From Enterobacter sp. JBIWA008 (GTDB lineage Bacteria > Pseudomonadota > Gammaproteobacteria > Enterobacterales > Enterobacteriaceae): 64,000 bases of DNA. Where the stretch lies: assembly GCF_019968765.1 (NCBI RefSeq), contig NZ_CP074149.1:2046001-2110000 (forward strand), given 5' to 3'. The position numbers were made by a program, and so were the translations under genes. Shown here one piece after another: positions 24,661 through 33,766 of this stretch. The notes under the pieces were generated by a model, which did not search any database, was not told the origin of the DNA, and worked only from the letters and a program-made list of their open reading frames with translations. Every line of letters begins with the position of its first letter. Position 1 is the stretch's first letter.

Positions 24661-25197
24661 ATGACGTATCAACAGGCTGGACGCATTGCGATCTTAAAAC
24701 GTATTGCTGGCTGGGTGATTTTTATTCCTGCCGTCATTTCTACGCTGATTTCTGTACTCAAATTTATGTACGACCACAGCGAAAAACAGCCGGGTATCAA
24801 TGCGGTAATGCTTGATTTTGCTCATGTCATGATTGAAATGATGCGTTTTAATACGCCATTTTTGAATGTCTTCTGGTTTAACTCACCCACTCCGGATTTT
24901 CATCAACAGCTGAATATCGGCTTTTGGGTGATATACGCCCTGATCTTCGTCGCGCTGGCATTGCAGGCCTCTGGCGCGAGAATGAGTCGCCAGACGCGCT
25001 TTTTACGCGAAGGCGTGGAAGATCAGTTGATTCTGGAGCAGGCCAAAGGCCCGGAAGGAATGAGTCGGGAGCAGATTGAATCCCGCATTGTTGTGCCGCG
25101 TCACACCATTTTCCTGCAAATTTTCCCGCTCTATATCCTTCCCGTAATCATCATTGTGGCGGGATATTTCTTCTTCTCGCTGCTCGGTTTTCTGTAA
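24661..25197 (+). CDS. yniB: YniB, inner-membrane protein of unknown function
   Basis: A 178-residue protein, the same length as E. coli YniB. Hydrophobic segments are at about residues 17-37, 90-108 and 150-176, so it is an integral membrane protein. A charged central region (RQTRFLREGVEDQLILEQAK) would face the cytoplasm or periplasm. No catalytic motif is visible and no function is known. The ATG follows GAAGAGGAACTG. It stands alone, divergent from hxpB and convergent with yniA. Confidence 0.9.
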   Translation: MTYQQAGRIAILKRIAGWVIFIPAVISTLISVLKFMYDHSEKQPGINAVMLDFAHVMIEMMRFNTPFLNVFWFNSPTPDFHQQLNIGFWVIYALIFVALALQASGARMSRQTRFLREGVEDQLILEQAKGPEGMSREQIESRIVVPRHTIFLQIFPLYILPVIIIVAGYFFFSLLGFL

Positions 25198-25233
25198 GCG
25201 ATAAGGGTGGCGGCAAGGCCACCCGTTCGCGTC

Positions 25234-26094
25234 TCAGGCGGCAAGCATGCGCTCGAGTGCCCTCTGCGCGTTAACCAGGTGTTCTCCGCCAAAAAGAATG
25301 GCTCTGTTCAACAGCGTATAAAGCTGATACACCGGCTGGCGGTCAAGGAAACCGGGCGGCAGGGGGGAAACAGACTGGTATCCGTCGTATATTTGCGGCG
25401 GCTGCTCAGGATGAAGCGGCAGCATGGCAAGATCGCACTCTCTGTCACCCCAGTAGCAGGCCGGGTCGAAGATGTAGGGGCCATTTGGACCCAGGGCACA
25501 GTTATTGGACCACAAATCGCCGTGAAGCAAAGACGCCTGAGGCTGGTGGGATGCCAGACGCTGTTGAACGTGCTCGACGATGGCGTCAATATTGCCAAAT
25601 TCCAGCCCTTTCTCGGCGGCCAGCTCAAGCTGCCAGCCAATGCGCTGCTCGGCAAAAAATGTCGACCAGCGACGCTGCCAGGCATTAGGCTGTGGCGTGG
25701 TGGAGAGATCGTTGTCAAAATCGAGACCAAACTGCGGCTGGTCGCTCCATTGATGCAGGCGCGCTAGCTGTTGGCCAAGGATGAACGCATTATGGGCATC
25801 CAGCGGACGGGCAGGGAGATACTCCATCACCAGGAAACTGTAGTCGCGGTCGCTTCCCACGGCCAGAACCTGCGGGACCGTGACCGTGTTACTGCGGGAC
25901 AACAGCTCCAGCTGGTCGGCTTCGGCGGTAAATATTGGAAGCAGCTCTCGCTCATCGCATTTAACGAAAAGATCGCGCCCTGCGTAGCGTAAATGCCACG
26001 CGGCATGGATCTCACCGCCTGGCAGTTCGTTACGCAGTTCAATTTCACCTTCACCCAGCTGCTCACGTAAAAGATGACTGATAGCCTGCCACAT
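25234..26094 (-). CDS. yniA: YniA, fructosamine-kinase family protein
   Basis: A 286-residue protein, the same length as in E. coli. It belongs to the fructosamine/ketosamine-3-kinase family, which phosphorylates glycated amines so the sugar can leave. The kinase motifs are FVKCDERELLPIFTAEADQL (ATP Lys near 44) in the N lobe, HGDLWSNNCALG with the catalytic Asp around 194, and IFDPACYWGDRECDLAM with the metal Asp around 213. The E. coli enzyme acts poorly on protein fructosamines; its natural substrate is unsettled. Confidence 0.92.
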   Translation of the reverse strand: MWQAISHLLREQLGEGEIELRNELPGGEIHAAWHLRYAGRDLFVKCDERELLPIFTAEADQLELLSRSNTVTVPQVLAVGSDRDYSFLVMEYLPARPLDAHNAFILGQQLARLHQWSDQPQFGLDFDNDLSTTPQPNAWQRRWSTFFAEQRIGWQLELAAEKGLEFGNIDAIVEHVQQRLASHQPQASLLHGDLWSNNCALGPNGPYIFDPACYWGDRECDLAMLPLHPEQPPQIYDGYQSVSPLPPGFLDRQPVYQLYTLLNRAILFGGEHLVNAQRALERMLAA

Positions 26095-26199
26095 GTTGTC
26101 TCTCCCATGTTGTCTGCCAGATCATAAAGTTAGCGCATAACTGCGGTAAAAAAATACGAACTAACGCACACCTGAGCGGTTTAAATCCATGCAGCGCAC

Positions 26200-26490
26200 T
26201 TATTGTTCTTTTTTCCGCCAGCTTTCCCAGGTATCCACGTCAATCTCTGCAGGCTTGTCGGTCACGCTCTCCACCAGACTGGCGGCAAGCGCATGAACCT
26301 CTTCCTGGCTCAGGGCACCGATCAGACCAAATGCCAGGGTGCCTAAATCATGAATATTGCCCTCATCATCCGCCAGCGTGAGGAGAAAATTAGCCCGCGT
26401 GAACGCGTTGTTGAGCTCATTCAGCTCGGTCAGCGATGCTTCATGAAGGTTGATGGTCACGACGTAGCGTGTGATATCACCACTGCTCAT
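26200..26490 (-). CDS. ydiZ: YdiZ, conserved endoribonuclease-annotated small protein
   Basis: A 96-residue acidic protein of the same length as E. coli YdiZ, with the conserved stretch LTELNELNNAFTRANFLLTL and the C-terminal VDTWESWRKKEQ. No signal peptide or membrane segment is visible. Its function is poorly defined; it has been described as an alternative Hfq-independent RNA-related protein only tentatively, so I treat it as conserved hypothetical. The start follows a GAGGTGAATT ribosome site. It lies between yniA and pfkB on the same strand with separate spacers. Confidence 0.82.
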   Translation of the reverse strand: MSSGDITRYVVTINLHEASLTELNELNNAFTRANFLLTLADDEGNIHDLGTLAFGLIGALSQEEVHALAASLVESVTDKPAEIDVDTWESWRKKEQ

Positions 26491-26596
26491 AATTCACCTC
26501 ATTGTTATCATAGAAGTTTTCTTAGCATAGTCGATAGTTTGCGTTTGGCGACTCAGAGACGACATTCCCCTCCGTAAAGACGAAGGGGAACGGGCG

Positions 26597-27529
26597 TTAA
26601 TCTCGCGACAGGTAATCGACGATTTTTTGCGTATCGGAAAGCGAACAGAGACGCGTGCCCTGGTTGATGGTTGCGGCGCTACCTGCTGCTACGCCGTAGC
26701 GTGTCATTTCCAGCAGAGACGCGCCCTGCGCCAGTTTTAGCGTCATCGCACCCACCATGCTATCGCCAGCGCCAACCGTGCTCTGACTCTTCATCGGCGG
26801 TGGGACAACCTGAACGCACGACGCTTCATCGACTGCCAGCGCTCCCTGAGGGCCAAGGGAGACGACCACGCGTCGCGCTTTGCCGCTGCGTACCAGCTCC
26901 TGCGCGGCGGTGCGAACATCATCGGGCTGCGTCAGTTCACGGTTGACCAGCGCGCTTAACTCTTTCTGGTTGGGTTTCACCAGCTCAAGATTACCTGGCA
27001 CCAGAGCCGCCTGCAGGGCCTCGCCGCTGCTGTCGACAATGCAGTGGATACCGCGTTGCTGTACCGCCTGAATCAGCGCCGTTAATTTTTCCGTGCTTAC
27101 GCCGGGCGGCAGACTGCCGCTGACCACCAGCAGCGCGCCGCTTTCTATCGTCAGCACTTTCTCTTCAAGCTGACGAAACTCGTCATCGCTGAGTTTCGCG
27201 CCCGGCATGACAAAACGGTACTGCTCGCCACTGGATCCCACGTGGACATGCAGGTTTTGCCGCGTCCAGTCTTTGGCCTCGACGGTCTCTACGGCCACCT
27301 GTTCCTCGGCCAGCAGAGAGACCAGGTGTTCACCGGTGGCACCACCTGCGGGGAAAATTGCCGTGGCTTTGCCGCCGAGATGATTAATTGCGCGCGCCAC
27401 GTTGATCCCGCCGCCGCCGGGCTCAAAGACCGGAGCGCTACAGCGCAATTTACCTTCCGGGTAAATCTGCGGCGTCTGGGTGGCTGAATCAAGGGAAGGG
27501 GAGAGCGTCAGGGTGTAGATAGAAACCAT
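26597..27529 (-). CDS. pfkB: 6-phosphofructokinase isozyme II (PfkB)
   Basis: A 310-residue ribokinase-family enzyme, one residue longer than E. coli PfkB. It phosphorylates fructose-6-phosphate to the 1,6-bisphosphate in glycolysis as the minor isozyme. The family signatures are GGGGINVARAINHLGGKA around 38-55 and the C-terminal STVGAGDSMVGAMTLK with the catalytic Asp in GAGDS, near residue 256. The start at 27529 (MVSIYTLTLSPS) is preferred over the preceding ATG because it gives proper spacing to AGGAGG. It is divergent from ydiY. Confidence 0.96.
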   Translation of the reverse strand: MVSIYTLTLSPSLDSATQTPQIYPEGKLRCSAPVFEPGGGGINVARAINHLGGKATAIFPAGGATGEHLVSLLAEEQVAVETVEAKDWTRQNLHVHVGSSGEQYRFVMPGAKLSDDEFRQLEEKVLTIESGALLVVSGSLPPGVSTEKLTALIQAVQQRGIHCIVDSSGEALQAALVPGNLELVKPNQKELSALVNRELTQPDDVRTAAQELVRSGKARRVVVSLGPQGALAVDEASCVQVVPPPMKSQSTVGAGDSMVGAMTLKLAQGASLLEMTRYGVAAGSAATINQGTRLCSLSDTQKIVDYLSRD

Positions 27530-27779
27530 CATTACCTCCTTTTAGCATGGGCTCTTATTAGTCTGGCACCATTTTTCAGGAAGGCAATCTAAATAACAGT
27601 ATGATTTTAAATATGAATACTAACGAAAAGTGAGGCGGGAGATATATAAAATAAAACGCTCTTTGAGATCGTTCTTATTCAAAAAATGAAATAAGAAAAC
27701 ATTGCTATGTTATTTGCGGCTTTTTATAATTTGTTACCTTTCTCTGGACGCCTTGTCATTGATCCTCAAGAAAGATTCC

Positions 27780-27802
27780 GGGACCGTGTGGTCTCTTTTT
27801 TT
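27780..27802 (+). terminator. Terminator-like hairpin in the ydiY leader
   Basis: GGGACC-GTGT-GGTCTC forms a 6-bp stem with one G-T pair, immediately followed by seven T. It lies 22 bases before the ydiY start, inside what should be its 5' leader. That is the geometry of an attenuator or of the 3' end of a short leader transcript. pfkB on the other strand starts more than 250 bases away and is not terminated by it. Confidence 0.6.
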
Positions 27803-27824
27803 GTTGTACGGACTCCTTAATAAA

Positions 27825-28583
27825 ATGAAGCTTTTAAAGACAGTGCCCGCTGCACTGATGCTGGCGGGTGGCGTGTTTGCGGCTATGAACGCGACCGCCG
27901 ATGATACCGTTTTTACTGTCATGGACGATCCCTCCACCGCGAAAAAACCGTTTGAAGGTAACCTGAACGCTGGGTACCTGGCACAATCCGGTAACACCAA
28001 AAGCTCTTCTCTGACGGCGGACAGTACGCTCACCTGGTACGGTAACACCACCGCCTGGTCTCTGTGGGGTAATGCCAGCAACACTTCCGCTAATGACGAA
28101 CGTTCTTCCGAGAAATATGCGGTAGGCGGACGTAGCCGTTACAACATGACCGACTATGACTACCTGTTTGGTCAGGCAAGCTGGTTAACCGACCGTTACA
28201 ACGGTTATCGTGAGCGTGATGTGTTCACCGCCGGTTATGGTCGCCAGTTCCTGAATGGTCCGGTACATAGTCTTCGTTTTGAATTCGGTCCAGGGGTGCG
28301 TTATGACGAGTACACCAATGGAGATACCAAAACTCAACCGCTCGGTTACGCTTCCGGTACCTATGCCTGGCAGATGACTGACAATACAAAATTTACGCAG
28401 GGTGTTTCTGTATTTGGTGCCGACGATACCACGCTGAACTCTGAGACGGCGCTGAACGTGGCTATCAACGAACACTTTGGTCTGAAAGTCGCCTACAACG
28501 TGACCTGGAACTCTTCACCACCAGAATCTGCGCCGGATCACACCGACCGCAGAACCACGGTTTCACTGGGTTATAGAATGTAA
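27825..28583 (+). CDS. ydiY: YdiY, DUF481 outer-membrane beta-barrel protein
   Basis: A 252-residue outer-membrane protein, equal in length to E. coli YdiY. Residues 1-25 form a signal peptide (MKLLKTVPAALMLAGG...NATA, cut before DD). The remainder is rich in alternating aromatic residues and amphipathic strands (GNLNAGYLAQSGNT, LTWYGNTTAWSLWGNAS), ending in a terminal aromatic-rich strand VSLGYRM, as in porin-like barrels of the YdiY/DUF481 family. It is acid-induced in E. coli; function unknown. The start at 27825 is set by the signal peptide; the frame is open upstream through the leader hairpin. Confidence 0.9.
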   Translation: MKLLKTVPAALMLAGGVFAAMNATADDTVFTVMDDPSTAKKPFEGNLNAGYLAQSGNTKSSSLTADSTLTWYGNTTAWSLWGNASNTSANDERSSEKYAVGGRSRYNMTDYDYLFGQASWLTDRYNGYRERDVFTAGYGRQFLNGPVHSLRFEFGPGVRYDEYTNGDTKTQPLGYASGTYAWQMTDNTKFTQGVSVFGADDTTLNSETALNVAINEHFGLKVAYNVTWNSSPPESAPDHTDRRTTVSLGYRM

Positions 28584-28588
28584 TGAAG

Positions 28589-28616
28589 ACGGGCCGATGC
28601 TAATGTCGGCCCGTTT
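28589..28616 (+). terminator. Terminator of ydiY
   Basis: ACGGGCCGA-TGCTAATG-TCGGCCCGT is a 9-bp stem followed by TTATT. It starts 5 bases after the ydiY stop and faces the minus-strand gene yniD. Confidence 0.8.
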
Positions 28617-28664
28617 ATTAAATCTGGTCTTTTGACGTCCCTTCTGATGACCTGTATTCGCCCC

Positions 28665-28772
28665 CTAGCCCCAAATCATTGCCGCCCAACGGAGCAGCAG
28701 CATTGCACCGCAGATGGCAATTAGCACTAGCACCATTTTCCAGTGTTTTACGGCAAATCGTTTTGTTGGCAT
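28665..28772 (-). CDS. yniD: YniD, 35-residue membrane protein
   Basis: A short gene encoding a 35-residue protein that begins MPTKRFAVKHWKMV and ends RWAAMIWG. A basic N terminus precedes a single hydrophobic helix (about residues 12-34). I recognise it as YniD, a small membrane protein detected in E. coli; its role is unknown. A GAACAAGGATTAGG ribosome site precedes the ATG. A different frame over the same bases is open from 28800 to 28618, but its product has no such features. It lies between ydiY and thrS, on the opposite strand to both. Confidence 0.85.
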   Translation of the reverse strand: MPTKRFAVKHWKMVLVLIAICGAMLLLRWAAMIWG

Positions 28773-28870
28773 AACCTAATCCTTGTTCGTTGATACCCAC
28801 AGTCTACCAAACAGGGCCGAAATATGCCCCTTCTCGGGATCGATTGGGTTATGCCAGCGCAGGATTCGGC

Positions 28871-28963
28871 TCAGAACCAGTGGAATCGTTCGGCGAGAAT
28901 CAACAATAAACCTGTGGCGGAAAGGATGTTCAATATCACAACCGTTCTACTGGATACGTTCAT
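28871..28963 (-). CDS. YncL-like 30-residue membrane protein
   Basis: A 30-residue product beginning MNVSSRTVVILNIL and ending LILAERFHWF: a short polar start, one hydrophobic helix (about 7-23) and an aromatic end. The opening MNVSSRTVV closely matches what I recall of E. coli YncL, a small membrane protein. The gene has an AAAGGTG ribosome site 7 bases before the ATG. A longer reading of the same frame starts at 29179, but its extra residues are arginine-rich and not membrane-like. Function is unknown; yniD lies 98 bases downstream on the same strand. Confidence 0.65.
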   Translation of the reverse strand: MNVSSRTVVILNILSATGLLLILAERFHWF

Positions 28964-29285
28964 GGTATGCACCTTTGGGTTTAAAGACCTGTTCAAGAGT
29001 AGCCCAGCATCTTTGAAATGCGAGCGCAGTGGAGAAGCAACCTGCAAATTCGTGCGAAAGCGCCAGCCCATCAATCTGGCCGCAGAGGGTGCAATCTCCT
29101 TGCCGTTAGTGTTAACATTACGTCGCTTGCCGTAAATCCACATTAATCTGAATTCGGCTGGTGAATGATGACGAACCAATTTGACGATTGTTGGTCAGAT
29201 GGTTTCGTAATCTATTGTCAAATCACGATTATTTTCTTTGTATATGCTCTTATGTGTGGGGCATCACTGCAAATAAGGATATAAA
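28964..29285 (+). promoter_or_regulatory. Upstream region and operator of thrS
   Basis: An interval of 322 bases with no convincing plus-strand gene; short frames at 28783-29016 and 28824-29135 lack ribosome sites and recognisable products. The 3' part is the thrS leader. A stem-loop at 29244-29264 pairs ATGCTC with GGGCAT around the nine-base loop TTATGTGTG, directly before the AAGGA ribosome site. In E. coli threonyl-tRNA synthetase binds an anticodon-arm mimic at this position and blocks ribosome loading. I could not fix the promoter with confidence. Confidence 0.65.
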
Positions 29286-31214
29286 ATGCCTGTAATTACT
29301 CTTCCTGATGGCAGCCAACGCCATTTCGACCGTGCTGTTAGCCCAATGGATGTTGCCCTGGACATTGGTCCTGGTCTCGCGAAAGCGACTATTGCTGGCC
29401 GCGTTAACGGTGAGCTGGTGGATGCCTCCGATCTGATCGAAAACGATGCGACGCTAGCCATCATCACCGCGAAAGACGAAGAAGGTCTGGAGATCATTCG
29501 TCACTCCTGCGCGCACCTGTTAGGCCATGCCATCAAACAGCTGTGGCCAAACACCAAAATGGCGATCGGTCCGGTTATCGACAATGGTTTCTACTATGAC
29601 GTTGACCTTGACCACACCCTGACTCAGGAAGATATCGACGCGCTCGAAAAACGCATGCACGAGCTCGCCGAAACGAACTATGACGTCATCAAGAAGAAAG
29701 TCAGCTGGCACGAAGCGCGTGAAACCTTCGTGAAGCGCGGCGAGAGCTACAAGGTCTCTATTCTTGACGAAAACATTTCGCATGATGACAAGCCTGGCTT
29801 GTACCATCACGAAGAATACGTCGACATGTGCCGTGGACCGCACGTGCCGAACATGCGCTTCTGTCATCACTTTAAGCTGATGAAGATCGCGGGCGCCTAC
29901 TGGCGTGGCGACAGCAACAACAAGATGTTGCAGCGTATCTATGGTACCGCGTGGGCCGATAAAAAAGCCCTGAATGCATACCTGCTGCGCCTGGAAGAGG
30001 CGGCGAAGCGTGACCACCGTAAAATTGGCAAGCAGCTTGACCTGTACCACATGCAGGAAGAAGCGCCGGGTATGGTGTTCTGGCATAACGACGGCTGGAC
30101 CATCTTCCGTGAACTGGAAACTTTCGTACGCTCCAAGCTGAAAGAGTATCAGTATCAGGAAGTAAAAGGCCCGTTCATGATGGACCGTGTGCTGTGGGAA
30201 AAAACCGGCCACTGGGACAACTATAAAGATGCGATGTTTACCACCTCGTCTGAGAACCGTGAATACTGCATTAAGCCAATGAACTGCCCGGGCCACGTTC
30301 AGATCTTCAACCAGGGTCTGAAATCCTACCGCGACCTGCCGCTGCGTATGGCGGAGTTCGGTAGCTGCCACCGTAACGAGCCATCAGGTGCGCTGCACGG
30401 TCTGATGCGTGTTCGTGGTTTTACTCAGGATGATGCACATATCTTCTGTACTGAAGATCAGGTCCGTGACGAAGTTAACGCCTGTATTCGTATGGTCTAC
30501 GATATGTACAGCACCTTTGGCTTCGAGAAGATCGTGGTCAAACTCTCAACGCGACCGGAAAAACGTATTGGTAGCGATGAGACCTGGGATCGCGCAGAAG
30601 CGGATCTCGCCGTGGCGCTGGAAGAGAACGGCATTCCGTTCGAGTACCAGCTGGGCGAGGGCGCATTCTACGGTCCGAAAATTGAATTTACCCTGTATGA
30701 CTGCCTCGATCGCGCATGGCAGTGCGGTACTGTACAGCTGGACTTCTCCCTGCCGCAGCGTTTAAGCGCCTCTTATGTTGGCGAAGACAACGAGCGTCAG
30801 GTACCGGTAATGATTCACCGTGCAATCCTCGGTTCTCTGGAGCGCTTCATCGGCATCCTGACCGAAGAGTTCGCTGGCTTCTTCCCAACCTGGCTTGCGC
30901 CGGTGCAGGTCGTGGTGATGAACATTACCGATTCTCAGGCGGATTACGTTAAAGAATTGACGCAGAAACTGCAAAATGCGGGCATTCGCGTAAAAGCAGA
31001 CTTGAGAAATGAGAAGATTGGCTTTAAAATCCGCGAGCACACTTTACGTCGTGTCCCGTATATGTTGGTCTGTGGTGATAAAGAGGTGGAAGCAGGCAAA
31101 GTTGCCGTTCGCACCCGCCGTGGTAAAGACCTGGGCAGCCTGGACGTAAGTGAAGTGATTGAGAAGCTGCAACAAGAGATTCGCAGCCGCAGTCTTCAAC
31201 AACTGGAGGAATAA
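29286..31214 (+). CDS. thrS: Threonyl-tRNA synthetase
   Basis: A 642-residue class-II aminoacyl-tRNA synthetase, the standard length. It charges tRNA-Thr and edits mis-acylated Ser-tRNA. In order: the TGS domain (1-60), the editing domain with H73 and H77 in HSCAHLLGH and a [11 protein letters not shown] zinc/editing segment near 180, the catalytic core with zinc ligand C334 in MNCPGHV, and the C-terminal anticodon-binding domain (about 535-642, from PVQVVVMN). It represses its own translation in E. coli through the leader hairpin described separately. infC begins three bases after its stop. Confidence 0.98.
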   Translation: MPVITLPDGSQRHFDRAVSPMDVALDIGPGLAKATIAGRVNGELVDASDLIENDATLAIITAKDEEGLEIIRHSCAHLLGHAIKQLWPNTKMAIGPVIDNGFYYDVDLDHTLTQEDIDALEKRMHELAETNYDVIKKKVSWHEARETFVKRGESYKVSILDENISHDDKPGLYHHEEYVDMCRGPHVPNMRFCHHFKLMKIAGAYWRGDSNNKMLQRIYGTAWADKKALNAYLLRLEEAAKRDHRKIGKQLDLYHMQEEAPGMVFWHNDGWTIFRELETFVRSKLKEYQYQEVKGPFMMDRVLWEKTGHWDNYKDAMFTTSSENREYCIKPMNCPGHVQIFNQGLKSYRDLPLRMAEFGSCHRNEPSGALHGLMRVRGFTQDDAHIFCTEDQVRDEVNACIRMVYDMYSTFGFEKIVVKLSTRPEKRIGSDETWDRAEADLAVALEENGIPFEYQLGEGAFYGPKIEFTLYDCLDRAWQCGTVQLDFSLPQRLSASYVGEDNERQVPVMIHRAILGSLERFIGILTEEFAGFFPTWLAPVQVVVMNITDSQADYVKELTQKLQNAGIRVKADLRNEKIGFKIREHTLRRVPYMLVCGDKEVEAGKVAVRTRRGKDLGSLDVSEVIEKLQQEIRSRSLQQLEE

Positions 31215-31760
<546 letters not shown>

Positions 31761-31774
31761 GGCCTTCAAGCAGC

Positions 31775-31808
31775 AAAACCTGTGGAGCCTTCGGGTTTCA
31801 TAGGTTTT
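31775..31808 (+). promoter_or_regulatory. Probable L20 operator stem-loop upstream of rpmI
   Basis: An irregular stem pairs AAAACCT with AGGTTTT and GCC with GGT across a TTCG loop, with an internal loop GTGGA/TTCAT. In E. coli ribosomal protein L20 binds two sites in the infC-rpmI interval, one of them an irregular stem-loop resembling its 23S rRNA target, and represses rpmI and rplT. The long-range pseudoknot site cannot be confirmed by eye. Confidence 0.65.
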
Positions 31809-31833
31809 GTTCGCCTATGTTTCGTTTATTTAA

Positions 31834-32055
<222 letters not shown>

Positions 32056-32082
32056 GCCGTTAACGTTTAATTTTTTTACTAA

Positions 32083-32463
<381 letters not shown>

Positions 32464-32472
32464 GCCAGTTGA

Positions 32473-32497
32473 GAGAGGGGGCCTGGCTCCCTCTTTT
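32473..32497 (+). terminator. Terminator after rplT
   Basis: AGAGGGGG-CCTGG-CTCCCTCT is a stem with one bulged base, followed by TTTCATTT. It lies 10 bases after the rplT stop and probably causes partial termination before the pheM promoter. Confidence 0.7.
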
Positions 32498-32517
32498 CAT
32501 TTAACACCATCAGAAGA

Positions 32518-32546
32518 TTGACATTTATCCGTCCAGGCTTTTCAAT
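32518..32546 (+). promoter_or_regulatory. Promoter of pheMST-ihfA
   Basis: TTGACA (32518-32523), identical to the -35 consensus, is followed after 17 bases by TTCAAT (4 of 6 to the -10 consensus). The leader peptide pheM starts 40 bases further on. Placement agrees with the known independent promoter of this attenuated operon. Confidence 0.7.
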
Positions 32547-32585
32547 AAGGTCTTAACGGTTTCTACCAGACAAGGTAACGCAAGC

Positions 32586-32630
32586 ATGAATGCTGCTATT
32601 TTCCGCTTCTTCTTTTACTTTAGCACCTGA
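32586..32630 (+). CDS. pheM: pheST operon leader peptide (PheM)
   Basis: A 14-residue leader peptide, [14 protein letters not shown], with five phenylalanines. When charged tRNA-Phe is scarce the ribosome stalls at the Phe codons and the antiterminator folds, allowing pheST transcription. It is identical in design to E. coli PheM. The terminator hairpin lies 49 bases downstream. Confidence 0.97.
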
Positions 32631-32678
32631 TTTCAGGAGGCTAGCGCGTGAAAGATGAAACGAAAAACAGCGCCAGAT

Positions 32679-32703
32679 AAGCCTCCCGATGGAGGCTTTT
32701 TTT
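32679..32703 (+). terminator. Attenuator terminator of pheST
   Basis: AAGCCTCC-CGAT-GGAGGCTT followed by a run of T. Located between the pheM stop and pheS; it is the regulated terminator of the phenylalanine attenuation system. Confidence 0.95.
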
Positions 32704-32725
32704 GTGCCTGAATTTGAGAGAATAA

Positions 32726-33751
<1,026 letters not shown>

Positions 33752-33766
33752 GGGCAGGACAGAACA

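Noticed and set aside
28618..28800. 60-codon minus-strand frame across yniD
   Set aside because: The frame encoding YniD over the same bases has the ribosome site and the recognised membrane protein; this frame has neither.
28783..29135. Two plus-strand frames of 77 and 103 codons upstream of thrS
   Set aside because: No ribosome site or domain, and they are antisense to the YncL-like gene, which has better support.
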